64,000 nt of DNA from Anderseniella sp. Alg231-50 (GCF_900149695.1 NZ_LT703005.1:310013-374012), one strand, 5' to 3'. Positions 39,814 through 50,957 are shown, counted from the stretch's first letter. The notes: generated by a model not told the origin, from the letters alone. A program made the numbers and translations.

Positions 39814-41015
39814 GCCTGCTTCCGGTCGATGATGCACTGGCGCAGATTTTAAAGGGCGTCAAACCGCTGGGCGCGGTAGACGTGCCGCTGTCCAATGCAC
39901 ACGGTCGGGTGCTGTCCGGGCCGTTGAAGGCGCAGCGCGCGCAACCGCCGTTTGCAGCGTCGGCCATGGACGGATATGCGGTACGCGCTGCAGACATTGC
40001 CGAAATCCCTGCCACACTGAAGGTAATTGGCGAAGCGCCTGCCGGACACGGCTTTTCCGGGCGTGTCGGCAAGGGCAAGGCGGTTCGCATTTTCACCGGT
40101 GCGCCGATGCCCAGGGGGGCTGACACCGTCGTCATCCAGGAAAACACGGAGACCAGCGGCAAGGACGCGGTGATCGTGCTGGAATCGTCCACACCGGGCA
40201 GCTTTGTCCGCCACGCCGGGCTCGACTTCAAAAAGGGTGAAACACTGCTTCCCCGGCACACTGTGCTGGGCGCCCGGCAGATTGGCCTGGCGGCGGCCAT
40301 GAACCATGCCCGCGTGCCGGTCGTGCGTCGCCCGTCCGTTGCCCTGCTGGCCACCGGCGATGAGTTGGTCGAACCCGGCAGCAACCCCCGCGATGACCAG
40401 ATCATTTCATCAAATGCTCTGGCCATTGCCGCCATGATTACCCGCCATGGCGGCGAACCGGTTGACCTCGGCATCATCCCTGACAAGACAGCCCGCATCG
40501 AAAAGGCCATCGAACGCGCCGCCGGGTCCGACATTCTCGTCACTATTGGCGGAGCCTCTGTGGGTGATCACGACCTGGTGCAGGCGGCCATGGAAAAATC
40601 CGGCATCAAGATCGGCTTCTGGAAAATCGCCATGCGCCCCGGCAAACCGTTGATGTTCGGCAAACGCGGCGACCAGCGCGTCATCGGCCTGCCCGGCAAT
40701 CCGGTCTCCGCCATGGTGTGCACGAGGCTGTTCATCCTGCCGCTGATTGCAAAGATGACCGGTGACACGCGGTCCTTTGATCCCGTTGCCGCCGTTCTGG
40801 ACACAGGCATGGCCCGCAATGACCAACGCCAGGATTACATCCGCGCCACGCTCGCCCGCGGCGACAAGGGCCAACTGGTCGCAACGCCCTTCCCCAGACA
40901 GGACAGCTCCATGCAGCGCGTCTTCGCCGAAGCCGACTGCCTGGTAATCCGCCCTCCCCATGCACCCGCGGCAAAGGCGGGTGAGCAGGTTCAGGTGCTG
41001 TTGCTGGATTTTTAG
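39810..41015 (+). CDS. moeA: Molybdopterin molybdenumtransferase
   Basis: A 401-residue MoeA inserting molybdate into adenylated molybdopterin. Landmarks: [61 protein letters not shown] and the nucleotide-site [21 protein letters not shown]. Four domains in the usual order and a normal length. Last gene of the trp-moa operon. It is followed by a 353-bp stretch (41016-41368) where no gene is seen. Confidence 0.97.
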   Translation: MSLLPVDDALAQILKGVKPLGAVDVPLSNAHGRVLSGPLKAQRAQPPFAASAMDGYAVRAADIAEIPATLKVIGEAPAGHGFSGRVGKGKAVRIFTGAPMPRGADTVVIQENTETSGKDAVIVLESSTPGSFVRHAGLDFKKGETLLPRHTVLGARQIGLAAAMNHARVPVVRRPSVALLATGDELVEPGSNPRDDQIISSNALAIAAMITRHGGEPVDLGIIPDKTARIEKAIERAAGSDILVTIGGASVGDHDLVQAAMEKSGIKIGFWKIAMRPGKPLMFGKRGDQRVIGLPGNPVSAMVCTRLFILPLIAKMTGDTRSFDPVAAVLDTGMARNDQRQDYIRATLARGDKGQLVATPFPRQDSSMQRVFAEADCLVIRPPHAPAAKAGEQVQVLLLDF

Positions 41016-41368
41016 GAGCCTGCAAACAGCCACCTGGGTTGCGAAAGAATCAGTGCCATAAAGTTGACAAACGTTATATTCGGTCGAAGCGACAGGCTGG
41101 TCTCGTACCAGGCATGGGAAACGAATACGGTCATTCGACCAGGGGATAAGACTTCATTCCGATATCTCGTTCAGAAAGTGTTCAGGACTGCTGTGGTTTC
41201 ATGAGCCGCAGGACTGTGTGAGTTGTGTTACCGGACAGGACGGTGAAAACGCCAACATTAACACAAGATGCTTGTACAATTACGCATCGGTTAACACGGT
41301 TGAACTCGCAAGTCCGGGCCTGCAGACTTTTGGCATAAGCACATTCGTTTACTTATTGGAGTGAGAGA
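41016..41368. other. Intergenic stretch without recognised gene
   Basis: Noticeably lower coding character than its surroundings, with AT-rich patches such as TTGACAAACGTTATATTC. No ORF with a good ribosome-binding site, tRNA-like fold or convincing terminator was found; an RNA gene cannot be excluded. Confidence 0.5.
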
Positions 41369-41509
41369 ATGACAGTCAGACAGCGCAACCGCATCGCAGC
41401 AAGCGAACCTTCATTTGTGGGTTTCAAACCGACCTCGCGCAAATCTGGGTTCAAGGATTTCCCGGACGTGCCTCAGCATCCGCTGGACGGACCGATACCG
41501 ACAGACTGA
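41369..41509 (+). CDS. Candidate 46-residue small protein
   Basis: A 47-codon frame with GGAG about 8 nt upstream of its ATG, in the gap before lexA. The product is basic at the N-terminus and ends PLDGPIPTD; the segment VGFKPTSRKSGFKDFPDVP is Pro/Lys-rich with no membrane segment. The function is unknown. Its position before the lexA promoter, codon use and ribosome-binding site argue for translation, but it is short and could be chance. Confidence 0.45.
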   Translation: MTVRQRNRIAASEPSFVGFKPTSRKSGFKDFPDVPQHPLDGPIPTD

Positions 41510-41654
41510 CCGCGTTTTCAATATGGCGCTTCAACCCGTGGCCGCCATCATGGGTTGCCATCGGAAACAACATTGGATCTGTTCGTATATCAGCGTCGGG
41601 TCTCCCTGAAACGCTGGAAAACTCCGCGAAATTCAACAATTTCCCACCCACCCC

Positions 41655-41683
41655 TTGCCGAACATAGCAGGAACATGTCATAA
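41655..41683 (+). promoter_or_regulatory. lexA promoter with embedded SOS box
   Basis: GAAC-ATAGCAG-GAAC at 41660-41674 is an exact alphaproteobacterial LexA box (GAAC-N7-GAAC). It lies inside a promoter with -35 TTGCCG (41655-41660) and -10 TCATAA (41678-41683) separated by 17 bp, so bound LexA would block RNA polymerase. Transcription would begin near 41690, about 70 bp before lexA. This indicates SOS autoregulation. Confidence 0.8.
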
Positions 41684-41761
41684 AGGTTTCGCATTTGTTC
41701 TGATTCTGGTTGGCACAACTTTTGTTCAAGCCATCCTGACAAACGGCAAGGAAAACACCTG

Positions 41762-42478
41762 ATGCTGACCGCCAAGCAACACGAACTGCTCATGCTGATC
41801 CACGACCGGCTGAAAGAAACCGGCGTGCCGCCATCGTTTGAGGAAATGAAGGAAGCGCTTGATTTGCGGTCCAAATCCGGCATTCACCGGCTGATCACGG
41901 CGCTGGAAGAGCGCGGTTTCATCCGCCGCCTTCCGCATCGCGCACGGGCGCTTGAGGTACTGAAAATGCCGGACTCATCCGCCGGGCCCGCCGTCATGGG
42001 CAAGCCGGAGCGCAAACCATTCAATCCAAGTGTCATCCAGGGCTCGCGCGGCATGGCCGAAGACAAGGCCCCTGCTCCGGCCGCACCGGTTGCAGCGACA
42101 ATCGACGTGCCGATGATGGGCCGCATTGCCGCCGGTGTGCCGATTGCCGCCATTCAGGATCATACCACCAACGTACCTGTGCCGCCCGACATGCTGCGCC
42201 CCGGCGAGCATTTCGCGCTGGAGGTCAACGGTGATTCAATGATCGAAGCCGGTATTCTGGACGGCGACACGGTGCTGATCCGCAAGGCCGACACGGCCCG
42301 CAATGGCGAGATCGTGGTTGCCCTGGTGGAGGATGAGGAAGCCACCCTTAAGCGCTTGTGGCGCAAGGGAGATTCCATTGCGCTGGAGGCCGCCAATCCG
42401 TCCTACGAAACCCGTATTTTCGGCCCTGACCAGGTGCAGGTACAAGGAACGCTTGCCGGCCTGTTGCGCCGTTACTGA
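41762..42478 (+). CDS. lexA: SOS repressor LexA
   Basis: A 238-residue repressor with the alphaproteobacterial N-terminal winged helix ([23 protein letters not shown], 23-45), a Pro/Ala-rich linker and a C-terminal S24 autoprotease domain. The cleavage bond is Ala124-Gly125 in RIAAGVPIA, with catalytic Ser159 (NGDSM) and Lys197 (ATLKR). On RecA activation it self-cleaves and SOS genes are expressed. The gene's own promoter carries the SOS box at 41660-41674. Its 3' end overlaps comEC convergently by 7 bp. Confidence 0.97.
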   Translation: MLTAKQHELLMLIHDRLKETGVPPSFEEMKEALDLRSKSGIHRLITALEERGFIRRLPHRARALEVLKMPDSSAGPAVMGKPERKPFNPSVIQGSRGMAEDKAPAPAAPVAATIDVPMMGRIAAGVPIAAIQDHTTNVPVPPDMLRPGEHFALEVNGDSMIEAGILDGDTVLIRKADTARNGEIVVALVEDEEATLKRLWRKGDSIALEAANPSYETRIFGPDQVQVQGTLAGLLRRY

Positions 42479-44808
42479 CCGGTTTGGGTCTTGGGAGTTG
42501 AACCGGCAGCGGGCTTTTCAACCCACGGCCCCGGATCGACCAGCAGTATCTTGCGCCGCGCCACCGGCGCATAGACCCACGCGCGGGAACCGGAAGCCCC
42601 GCGTGCTGTTGTCACCTCAGGCTTGCCGTCGGTGGTGATGTGGACGGCATGCGCGCCATTGCGCCACACGTCGAACCTGTCGATATGGAGTTGTCGGGAC
42701 GTCGGATATCCGCATGTCCGGCGCAGAGGATTGGCGGACACGACGATGTCAGCTGCCCGGCAATCCGGTGGCGGCTTGGCCTTGCGCCCAAGCCACAGCA
42801 CGGTTTTACCTTTCACCTCGCTCCGGCACAAATCATCGGCACATCTCCAGCCTGCACGCTTCGCTGCCTGTGCCAGGTCGGCGCCGTCACCGTCAGCCAG
42901 CAACCAGCGCTCGACGGCAAACCTGCCACGGCGCCCATAAACCGGTACCAGGCCTCCTTCCTGCATCCTGCCCGCCATGGTTGCCGCGGTGCGCTCGATC
43001 AGTATGTCCGGCCGCGGCCCGAGCGCAATCGCTGCAAACCCCGCCACGACCGCCAGTCCACCGCCGGCCCGGCGCAGGCTGCCGCGCCACAGCGCCAGGA
43101 AACACAGCCCCATGCCGGACAGGAAGGCCAGTTCGGGCATCATGGCGCCGGCAACCTTGGTCGCCCCCGGCCAGCCCGATACCATGACCGCAATCGCCTG
43201 AACTGCCTCAAGCCCCAGGGACATGGCCTGCAGCGGCCAGTGTTCCAGTCCGAACGGCATCAGGCAGACGCTGGCCACCGCAGCGGGCATTACCAGGAAT
43301 GTAACGACGGGCATGGCCAGCAGGTTGGCGGGTAGCGCCCAGGCCGCAAACCGGTTGAAATGAAACGCGGCCGGCAGAGTCGTGAAGGCACTGGCGATAA
43401 TGGTGGTGGTGGACAATCCGAGCAACATCAGCAGGGCGTAAATCAGCACCTTCTGGTAAAGCGGTCTGGCAGCCAGCCCGGCCCGGAACCCTGTCTGCCA
43501 GCCTCCCAGAATCTCGTACCCGGCGATCAGCCCCATGACGGCCAGGAACGACATCTGAAAGCTCGGAGTCAGCACGGCCTGCGGCGCGATCAGCAAGACG
43601 ATGATGGCAGCAACCGCCAGGTTGCGCATGGAAATAGCCGAGCGGCCCAGCAGCACCGCCAGAAACATCACCGACAGCATGATGAATGCCCGCTGCGTGG
43701 CAATCGCCTGGCCGGAAATCATCAGATAGAAACCGGCCGCTCCCAGGGCTGCCATGGCGGCAAACTTCTTGACCGGATAATTCAACGCCAGCATTGGCCA
43801 CAAGGCCAGCAGCGCGCGCACCAGCCAGAATACACCGCCGGCAACCAGGCTCATGTGCAGGCCGGATATCGCCAGAATATGGGCAAGGCCCGACAGCTGC
43901 AGCGCTTCGCGCATGTTCCTGTCGAGACCGGATCGCTCGCCGGTGATCAGCGCGACGGCAAACCCTGCTTCACGTTGCGGAAGATGGGTGCGCATGCGAT
44001 CGGCAATGCCCGCCCGCAGCTCCGCCAACCTGTCCGACCAGCGCTGCAGGTCCGGTTTGGTTCCGGGTTTTGCAAGCGGCGATGCAACCCGTCCGCCGGC
44101 ACCGATTCCATCAAACCAACCGACCCGGCCATAATTCCATCCGCCAGGAATGGCGGGCGTCAGGGGCGGATAAAGCCACGCCTGAAATGTTACATAGTCC
44201 CCGCGCACAAGGGACCCGATGCGATCTGCGGACACAGACAATCGCACCTTGCCCGGCCAGTATTCAGTCTTGACCTCCTCAATCGCGTCTATCGCAACAA
44301 CCATTCGCCGCCGCTTGCCGGTCACCGGTCCCACTTCGTCAATCCAGCCACTGACAGTCACCTTTCCGGTGGAGGCCGGCAGGACTTTTGTCCCCGTCGC
44401 AGCCGTCCCCGCCTGCCCCAGTACAAATCCGGCAAGTGCGAAGCCCACCAGCACCCCCACAGCTCCAGCCCGGCCCGCGCGCGCAGCCAGAAGCAGCCCG
44501 GCCGCCATCAACACCATGACCAGTCCCGCCACGACAGGCGGTTCAACCGGCAAGGAAAAGTAAGCCGTAAGCCCGCACACCAGGCTGACCGGTGCCCAGA
44601 CCACGGCGCGGCCCTGTTGCAATTGAAGTTGGCTCGCCCGGCGGTTGCCCGGGCGACCCTGATCGATCACGCCTGCAGTTCGTTGAACGCTTCCGGCATC
44701 GCCGCTGTCCTCACCCTTTCGGGTGGAATGTGTCCGGCCGGCATGTGCAGCAAACCAGTCCATGTACCTAATCGCCCCGGGCCCGTTGTCAGGCCTTACA
44801 AACTCCAA
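42472..44808 (-). CDS. comEC: ComEC/Rec2-family DNA-uptake membrane protein
   Basis: A 778-residue polytopic inner-membrane protein with a DUF4131-like periplasmic region (about 165-290) and the competence channel core (about 290-600, [39 protein letters not shown]). It would pass single-stranded DNA across the inner membrane. The long metallo-beta-lactamase domain of Gram-positive ComEC is absent; the C-terminus is a shorter ~150-residue region. Start at 44808 or 44763. It is divergent from gltX. Confidence 0.9.
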   Translation of the reverse strand: MEFVRPDNGPGAIRYMDWFAAHAGRTHSTRKGEDSGDAGSVQRTAGVIDQGRPGNRRASQLQLQQGRAVVWAPVSLVCGLTAYFSLPVEPPVVAGLVMVLMAAGLLLAARAGRAGAVGVLVGFALAGFVLGQAGTAATGTKVLPASTGKVTVSGWIDEVGPVTGKRRRMVVAIDAIEEVKTEYWPGKVRLSVSADRIGSLVRGDYVTFQAWLYPPLTPAIPGGWNYGRVGWFDGIGAGGRVASPLAKPGTKPDLQRWSDRLAELRAGIADRMRTHLPQREAGFAVALITGERSGLDRNMREALQLSGLAHILAISGLHMSLVAGGVFWLVRALLALWPMLALNYPVKKFAAMAALGAAGFYLMISGQAIATQRAFIMLSVMFLAVLLGRSAISMRNLAVAAIIVLLIAPQAVLTPSFQMSFLAVMGLIAGYEILGGWQTGFRAGLAARPLYQKVLIYALLMLLGLSTTTIIASAFTTLPAAFHFNRFAAWALPANLLAMPVVTFLVMPAAVASVCLMPFGLEHWPLQAMSLGLEAVQAIAVMVSGWPGATKVAGAMMPELAFLSGMGLCFLALWRGSLRRAGGGLAVVAGFAAIALGPRPDILIERTAATMAGRMQEGGLVPVYGRRGRFAVERWLLADGDGADLAQAAKRAGWRCADDLCRSEVKGKTVLWLGRKAKPPPDCRAADIVVSANPLRRTCGYPTSRQLHIDRFDVWRNGAHAVHITTDGKPEVTTARGASGSRAWVYAPVARRKILLVDPGPWVEKPAAGSTPKTQTGQ

Positions 44809-44881
44809 TTCGCTATGCTAAACGGGCAGCAACGCTGATTGAAAGCCTCAACTCATCATACGGATTATTTGGAGACTGGCC

Positions 44882-46300
44882 ATGACCGCGCCTGTCGTGA
44901 CGAGATTTGCCCCATCGCCCACCGGATACCTGCACATCGGCGGCGCCCGCACCGCCCTGTTCAACTGGTTGTTTGCCCGTGCCAACGGCGGCACGATGCT
45001 GCTGCGCATCGAAGACACCGACCGGGAACGCTCAACCGAAGATGCCATCCAGGCTATCAAGGATGGCCTGACATGGCTGGGTCTCGACTGGGACGGCGAT
45101 GCGGTTTCACAATACTCGCGCGTTGACCGCCACCGCGAGGTGGTGCAGCAACTGCTGGATGCCGGTCACGCCTATCATTGCTACTGTTCGCCGGAAGAAC
45201 TGACCGCCATGCGCGAACTGGCCAATTCGGAAGGCCGCCCGCCGCGCTATGACGGCCGCTGGCGCGACCGGCCCGCCAGCGATGCACCTGACGGCGTCAA
45301 GCCGGTGGTTCGCTTCAAGTCTCCGCAGGATGGTGAAACCATCATAGCCGACCGGGTTCAGGGCGAGGTCACCTATGCCAATGATCAGCTTGATGACCTG
45401 ATCATCCTGCGCTCAGACGGCAACCCCACGTACAACCTGTCAGTTGTCGTGGATGATCACGATATGGGCGTTACCCACATTGTGCGCGGTGTCGATCATT
45501 TGACCAACGCGGCGCGCCAGAGCCAGATCTACAAGGCAATGGGTTGGGACGTACCTGTCATGGCCCACATTCCCCTGATCCACGGTGCCGACGGCGCCAA
45601 GCTCTCCAAGCGCCATGGCGCGCTTGGCGTGGAAGCTTATCGCGACATGGGGTACCTGCCGCAGGCCATGCGTAACTACCTTGCCCGCCTGGGCTGGAGC
45701 CATGGCGATGATGAGGTATTCTCAACTGAGCAGATGCTTGAATGGTTTACGCTGGACGGGATCGGCAAGTCGGCGGCCCGGTTTGATTTCGCCAAGCTGG
45801 AAAACCTGAACGGCCTCTATATGCGCGACACGGCGGACAGCGAACTGCTGGACGCCCTGGTGCAGGTATTGCCGCATGTGGAAGACGGATCAGAGATGCT
45901 GGCGGCACTGGATGAGCACGGCAACAGGGAAAAACTGCTCGCAGCCATGCCGGGGCTGAAAGAGCGGGCCAAGACCCTGATTGAGTTGCAGACCTCGTCA
46001 CGGTTCCTGTTCGCCAAACGGCCGCTTGCCATGGAGGAAAAGGCAGTCGGCCTGCTGGATGATGGCGGACGCGCGGTCCTTGCAGGGCTGCTGCCTGTGC
46101 TCGAGGCGCAAGCCGAGTGGCGGGTGGAACCGCTGGAACAGGCAGTGCGCGATTTCGCCACCGAACAGGAGCTGAAACTGGGCAAGGTCGCCCAGCCCTT
46201 GCGGGCCGCATTGACCGGCAGCACACAGTCTCCGCCGATATTCGACGTGCTGGCTGTACTGGGCCGCGAGGAAGCACTGGGCCGCCTCAAGGACCTGTGA
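44882..46300 (+). CDS. gltX: Glutamyl-tRNA synthetase
   Basis: A 472-residue class I aminoacyl-tRNA synthetase charging tRNA-Glu. The HIGH-like motif [16 protein letters not shown] and the KMSKS-like motif [12 protein letters not shown] are present, as is the central region [15 protein letters not shown]. Length and domains match bacterial GltX. In many alphaproteobacteria GltX also charges tRNA-Gln as a non-discriminating enzyme, which cannot be decided here. Followed by a 368-bp gap and gltA. Confidence 0.97.
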   Translation: MTAPVVTRFAPSPTGYLHIGGARTALFNWLFARANGGTMLLRIEDTDRERSTEDAIQAIKDGLTWLGLDWDGDAVSQYSRVDRHREVVQQLLDAGHAYHCYCSPEELTAMRELANSEGRPPRYDGRWRDRPASDAPDGVKPVVRFKSPQDGETIIADRVQGEVTYANDQLDDLIILRSDGNPTYNLSVVVDDHDMGVTHIVRGVDHLTNAARQSQIYKAMGWDVPVMAHIPLIHGADGAKLSKRHGALGVEAYRDMGYLPQAMRNYLARLGWSHGDDEVFSTEQMLEWFTLDGIGKSAARFDFAKLENLNGLYMRDTADSELLDALVQVLPHVEDGSEMLAALDEHGNREKLLAAMPGLKERAKTLIELQTSSRFLFAKRPLAMEEKAVGLLDDGGRAVLAGLLPVLEAQAEWRVEPLEQAVRDFATEQELKLGKVAQPLRAALTGSTQSPPIFDVLAVLGREEALGRLKDL

Positions 46301-46340
46301 ATCCACTCACTTTGCCTGTGCAATCTACCCGGTGACTTGA

Positions 46341-46408
46341 AAATTGCTGCAATGCAAGGTAAACAAATTGCGCATTGCATTCTGACGCTGCAAATTGCAG
46401 ATTGCAGC
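46341..46408. promoter_or_regulatory. TGCAA/TTGCA repeat cluster upstream of gltA
   Basis: In the 46301-46668 gap, this 68-bp stretch has several overlapping inverted and direct copies of TGCAA/TTGCA, including CTGCAA-A-TTGCAG (46388-46400), TGCAATGCAA (46348-46357), GCATTGCA (46372-46379) and ATTGCAGC. This density suggests a multi-site operator for a regulator of gltA. The remainder of the gap (46409-46668) has no gene; a promoter of gltA is likely there. Confidence 0.45.
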
Positions 46409-46668
46409 ATGACACGCCAGTGTTAAACGCAGACAAGGTGACTGGGCGGGAACTGTGAAGCAGACAACCTGAGGGTAAACTGTCACAATCTACCGCTAGA
46501 GCGATTTGTGTTCCTTCAACACATTTCTGTTGCTCATGACACCCTACAAGCGATCAAAGTATTTCCAGACAGGTGATTCCACCTGACCGGGATCTGATCT
46601 GGCGGCTGATACCCCGATCGGGAGCTTCGGCAGCCTTGAATTCATCCGCTTGCGAGAGGAAATAAAAA

Positions 46669-47973
46669 ATGACGGAAACAAACCGCACCGCCAAACTCAG
46701 CCTGGATGGCAAAGATTATGAACTGGCCGTTCACAAGGGCAGCATCGGGCCAGAGGTTATTGATGTGTCCAAACTCTACAGCAGCACCGGCGCATTTACC
46801 CTGGACCCCGGCTTCACCTCCACAGCGAGCTGCGAATCAACCATCACCTATATCGACGGTGACGCAGGTATGTTGCTGTACCGCGGCTATCCTATCGACG
46901 AATTGGCCGAACACGGCGATTTCATCGAAACCTGCTACCTGCTGTTGTACGGCAACCTGCCGAATGCCGCCCAGCGCAAGGAATTTGAGACCGCAATTAC
47001 CTATCACACCATGATCCACGAGCAGATGAACCGGTTCTTTGCCGGCTTCCGCCGTGACGCCCATCCAATGGCCGTGATGGTCGGCGTGGTCGGTGCTCTG
47101 TCCGCTTTCTATCACGACTCAACCGACATTGCCGATCCGGCCCAGCGCGAAATAGCCGCGCGCCGGATGATTGCCAAAATCCCGACCATTGCCGCAATGG
47201 CGTTCAAGTATCACATTGGCCAGCCGTTCGTTTACCCACGCAATGACCTGGATTTTGCCTCCAACTTCCTGCGTATGTGCTTTGCTGTGCCGTGTGAAGA
47301 CTACAAGGTGAACCCGGTTCTGGCCCGCGCCATGGACCGCATTTTTATTCTTCATGCCGATCATGAACAGAATGCATCAACCTCGACCGTGCGCCTGGCA
47401 GGCTCATCTGGTGCCAATCCGTTTGCCTGTGTCGCAGCCGGCATTGCCTGCCTGTGGGGCCCGGCTCATGGCGGTGCCAACGAAGCTGCTCTTGAGATGT
47501 TGAACGAGATCGGCACGGTCGACCGTATTCCGGAATTCATCGATCGCGCCAAGGACAGGAACGATCCGTTCCGTCTGATGGGCTTCGGTCACCGGGTCTA
47601 CAAGAACTACGACCCGCGCGCCAAGATCATGCAGAAGACCGCGCATGAAGTTCTCGACGAGCTTGGCATTACCGATGATCCGCTGCTTGATGTTGCCCGA
47701 GAGCTGGAAAAGATAGCGCTCGAAGACCCTTACTTCATCGAGAAGAAGCTGTACCCGAATATCGACTTCTATTCCGGCATCACCCTGCGCGCGCTCGGAT
47801 TCCCGACCTCGATGTTCACTGTACTGTTCTCGGTCGCCCGCACGGTGGGCTGGATTGCCCAGTGGAAGGAAATGATCGAGGATCCAACCCAACGCATCGG
47901 GCGCCCGCGCCAGCTCTACACTGGCCCGACCGAACGCGGCTACGTTCCGGTCACGGAGCGCAAGGACGACTGA
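46669..47973 (+). CDS. gltA: Citrate synthase
   Basis: A 434-residue type II citrate synthase of the TCA cycle. Key regions: [37 protein letters not shown] with catalytic His, [15 protein letters not shown] with catalytic His, [16 protein letters not shown], and [21 protein letters not shown] with catalytic Asp-equivalent region. SD GAGAGGA precedes the ATG. In Brucella, Sinorhizobium and relatives gltA borders the lpxB end of the lpx block; here it converges directly on fabZ. Confidence 0.98.
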   Translation: MTETNRTAKLSLDGKDYELAVHKGSIGPEVIDVSKLYSSTGAFTLDPGFTSTASCESTITYIDGDAGMLLYRGYPIDELAEHGDFIETCYLLLYGNLPNAAQRKEFETAITYHTMIHEQMNRFFAGFRRDAHPMAVMVGVVGALSAFYHDSTDIADPAQREIAARRMIAKIPTIAAMAFKYHIGQPFVYPRNDLDFASNFLRMCFAVPCEDYKVNPVLARAMDRIFILHADHEQNASTSTVRLAGSSGANPFACVAAGIACLWGPAHGGANEAALEMLNEIGTVDRIPEFIDRAKDRNDPFRLMGFGHRVYKNYDPRAKIMQKTAHEVLDELGITDDPLLDVARELEKIALEDPYFIEKKLYPNIDFYSGITLRALGFPTSMFTVLFSVARTVGWIAQWKEMIEDPTQRIGRPRQLYTGPTERGYVPVTERKDD

Positions 47974-47997
47974 AGAGTATTTGGCAATTAGTGCTGG

Positions 47998-48459
47998 TCA
48001 GCTGTCGCTGGCCAGCATGGCCCCGATGTCGGCCTGGGCCACCTTGACGCCATCCACTTTCGCTTCACACGAGAATTTGTAGACAGGCCCGCGCTTCTGG
48101 GTTTGCTCAACGTGGAAATGCACCACATCACCGGGCCCGACGGGCTTGCGGAACTTGGCGTTATCGATGGTCATGAAGAACACCAGCTGGCCAGCCGCTT
48201 CAACCCCCATATGATCCAGCGCCAGCGCACCAGCGGTCTGGGCCATGGCCTCGATCAGCAACACGCCCGGCATCACCGGCCGGGCCGGAAAATGCCCCTG
48301 GAAAAACGGTTCATTGATGGTGACGTTCTTGATGCCGATACACGACTGATCGCCATCCATGTCGACGATCCTGTCGACCAGCAGAAACGGATAGCGATGC
48401 GGCAAAAGCTGCATGATGCGCGCGATATCTGCGCTCCTGAGTGTCTTTGTGTCTGACAT
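47998..48459 (-). CDS. fabZ: (3R)-hydroxyacyl-ACP dehydratase
   Basis: A 153-residue hotdog-fold dehydratase of fatty-acid synthesis. The catalytic His is in [14 protein letters not shown] and the Glu in [28 protein letters not shown] is typical. Start ATG 48459 (MSDTKTLR) is chosen on family length; the frame opens at 48546. It lies between bamA and convergent gltA. In related genomes lpxD precedes it and lpxA, lpxI and lpxB follow it; none is present here. Confidence 0.96.
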   Translation of the reverse strand: MSDTKTLRSADIARIMQLLPHRYPFLLVDRIVDMDGDQSCIGIKNVTINEPFFQGHFPARPVMPGVLLIEAMAQTAGALALDHMGVEAAGQLVFFMTIDNAKFRKPVGPGDVVHFHVEQTQKRGPVYKFSCEAKVDGVKVAQADIGAMLASDS

Positions 48460-48486
48460 GGTTTGCCCCGGCAAGTTGACAATAAC

Positions 48487-48514
48487 AAAGGCGGCACCGT
48501 ACAGCGCCGCCTTT
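48487..48514 (-). terminator. Hairpin terminator between bamA and fabZ
   Basis: An inverted repeat AAAGGCGGC..GCCGCCTTT with a 10-nt loop sits in the 110-bp gap. It ends in TTT on the minus strand and can act in both directions. It would stop bamA transcription, so fabZ likely uses a promoter of its own. It sits where lpxD would be expected. Confidence 0.65.
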
Positions 48515-48569
48515 TCAGTATTAGGTACAACAGCTTGCGGGTACAAGCTGAATCAATCCCCCAGAAACC

Positions 48570-50957
48570 CTAGAAGCGTGTGCCAACCGAGAAACGCACA
48601 AGCTCGGTTTCGTCGAAGCTTTCCTTCAGGATCGGATACGCCACATCAAGGCGCAACGGACCGAACGGTGATTTCCAGATCACGCCGGCACCGACGGCGG
48701 CACGGAACGCGATGCTTTTGCCAACGACATCACAATCGGCAATTGCGGCAACGTTGCTTGGAGGCCCGCTATTAGCCAGACAACCATTTCCGTCACCTTG
48801 CGTTCCGCTACTTTCAGGTGCACCGAATGCTGTACCGAAGTCGGAGAACACGGATCCTTCAAGACCAAATGATTCCGGCAGGCCAAGCGGGAAGGTCACT
48901 TCCAGCGTGCCGATGGCATAGGTCGTACCCCCGAGCGAATCGAATTCACCATCAAACTCGTTGCGCTGACGTGGTCCGATACCTGACCGGGCAAAACCGC
49001 GCAGTGTGTCGCCACCCTTGAAGAACCGGTCAAGGATCGGCACATCGTCACCGCCCGGGAACGGTTCGATGTGACCGGCATTGCCTTCAACTTTCAGCAC
49101 AACCCCGTCAAACAGCAGCGGCATGAAATAGTGGGCTGACGCATCGACGCGTGCCCATTCCACATCGCCGCCAAGGCCGGCAACCTCGACATTGACCTTG
49201 GCCCGGACACCGGACGTCGGCTGGCTTGGATGGTCAAGATCCGAATACACATAGGTCAGACCGACCTTGGAAATGATATCCGTGCCTTCGGAATCGCGGA
49301 TTGCCCGCGACGCATCCTCAACTCTTCCAACATCAATGTCGCGATAGGTCAGGGAGTACTTGCCGAAAATCGAGTTGTAATCGTCCAGCCGCGTGCCAAG
49401 CCGCAGGGCGCCACCGACCTGTTGGGTTGTAAACGACGACTCGTCCTCAATATCGGTACGGCTGCCGAACACATCGACACCGGCCGAGATATCGCGATCT
49501 AGGAAATACGGATCGGTGTAACTTGCGTTGACCGATTGCCGCTTGAAACTGAGTGAGGTGGAAACACTCGCCCGGTTACCGGTACCCAGCAGGTTCCGCT
49601 CGGATACCGAAATCGAGCCGATGGCCTGTTCCGTGGTGGAATAACCGGCTGAGAAGTTGATCGTACCAGTGGATTTCTCGACGACATCAATCACCACGAC
49701 AGCAAGGTCAGGCGCACTGCCTTCTTCCTGGCGGATGTCAATCTTCTCGAAAAAGTCCAGGCCTGTCAGGCGGCGCCGCGCGCGGTCGATGAGGATGCGG
49801 TTGTATGCATCGCCTTCGACGATGTTCAGCTCACGCCGGATCACCTCATCGAGGGTGCGGACATTGCCCACAATGTCGATCCGCTCAACGTAAACCCGCG
49901 GGCCTTCATCGAGGTTGTAAGTGATGCTGAGCTGGCGGCTGACCGCATCCCGCTCAATCTTCGGCCGGGCACGTGCAAACGCAAAGCCGGACTTGCCGGC
50001 TTCCAGCGTCATCTTCTCCACAGACTTGTCGACCTTGCTGGCATCGTACACGTCGCCAACCGTCTCCTGCACTGCGCCTTGCAGCGCCTGCGGATCAATT
50101 GAGGTGTTGCCGGTGTTCACAGCCACATTGCTGATCGTGTACTGGGGACCTTCGTTGATCACGAATGAGACCGCAAAGTTGGTTCCGTCCTGAAGCAGTT
50201 GCGCATCAGCGGAAAGTATTTCCACATCGGCAAAACCATTCTTCAGATAATGACGGCGCAGCAACTCCTTGTCGAAGTTCAGCCGGTCCGGGTCATATGT
50301 GTCCGTGGTCGAGAAAAACTTCCACCACGCAGACTCTGACGTCGTGATAACCGAACTCAACTGGCTGTCGGAAAAAGCCTGGTTGCCCTGGAACTGAATG
50401 CTCTCGATACCGGTTTCGGCACCTTCATTGACGACATAAACCAGGTTCACCCGGTTCTGGCCGAGCCGGTCGAGGCGTGGCGATACGGTTGCGTTGAAAT
50501 AACCGGAGCGGCGATACAGGGTCTGGATGCGCTGCACATCCTGCTGGGCACGAGCACGGGTATAGATCGTGCGTTCCTTCAGCCTGATTTCAGTTTTGAG
50601 CTTCTTGTCATCCAGTTCGTCGTTGCCCTGGATCTTGACCTCGTTGACGAGCGGATTTTCGTCGACCTGCACCACAACCGCAGAACCGCGACGGAACATC
50701 CGCACATCCGAGAAAAATCCGGTCTGGAACAATGCTTTTACAGACGCATCAATCTGGGCGTCGGTAACCTGCTCACCCGCATTGAACTGCATGTAGGCCC
50801 GGACTGTATCGGGCTCAACACGTGCATTGCCTTCGACAATAATGCCGGTGATGGCTTGCGCAAAGGCCACCTGCGGCGCTGCCAACTGCACAGCGGCCGG
50901 CAACACAACTCCCATTGCCAACATCAGTTTGGCTGTTTTTACTAACGAATTGCCCAT
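48570..50957 (-). CDS. bamA: Outer membrane assembly factor BamA
   Basis: A 795-residue outer-membrane protein of the Omp85 family. A signal peptide (LMLAMGVVLPAAVQLAA..AFA) is followed by five POTRA domains (about 30-410) and a 16-strand barrel with characteristic VFGSRTDIEDES and the terminal ELVRFSVGTRF. It folds other beta-barrel proteins into the outer membrane. The start at 50957 gives the correct signal peptide; the frame extends to 51005. It follows rseP on the same strand. Its presence shows the cell has an outer membrane. Confidence 0.95.
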   Translation of the reverse strand: MGNSLVKTAKLMLAMGVVLPAAVQLAAPQVAFAQAITGIIVEGNARVEPDTVRAYMQFNAGEQVTDAQIDASVKALFQTGFFSDVRMFRRGSAVVVQVDENPLVNEVKIQGNDELDDKKLKTEIRLKERTIYTRARAQQDVQRIQTLYRRSGYFNATVSPRLDRLGQNRVNLVYVVNEGAETGIESIQFQGNQAFSDSQLSSVITTSESAWWKFFSTTDTYDPDRLNFDKELLRRHYLKNGFADVEILSADAQLLQDGTNFAVSFVINEGPQYTISNVAVNTGNTSIDPQALQGAVQETVGDVYDASKVDKSVEKMTLEAGKSGFAFARARPKIERDAVSRQLSITYNLDEGPRVYVERIDIVGNVRTLDEVIRRELNIVEGDAYNRILIDRARRRLTGLDFFEKIDIRQEEGSAPDLAVVVIDVVEKSTGTINFSAGYSTTEQAIGSISVSERNLLGTGNRASVSTSLSFKRQSVNASYTDPYFLDRDISAGVDVFGSRTDIEDESSFTTQQVGGALRLGTRLDDYNSIFGKYSLTYRDIDVGRVEDASRAIRDSEGTDIISKVGLTYVYSDLDHPSQPTSGVRAKVNVEVAGLGGDVEWARVDASAHYFMPLLFDGVVLKVEGNAGHIEPFPGGDDVPILDRFFKGGDTLRGFARSGIGPRQRNEFDGEFDSLGGTTYAIGTLEVTFPLGLPESFGLEGSVFSDFGTAFGAPESSGTQGDGNGCLANSGPPSNVAAIADCDVVGKSIAFRAAVGAGVIWKSPFGPLRLDVAYPILKESFDETELVRFSVGTRF

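Noticed and set aside
43360-44838. A 492-codon open frame antisense to comEC
   Set aside because: Long antisense frames are common in GC-rich genes; the product is low-complexity and comEC on the other strand is well supported.
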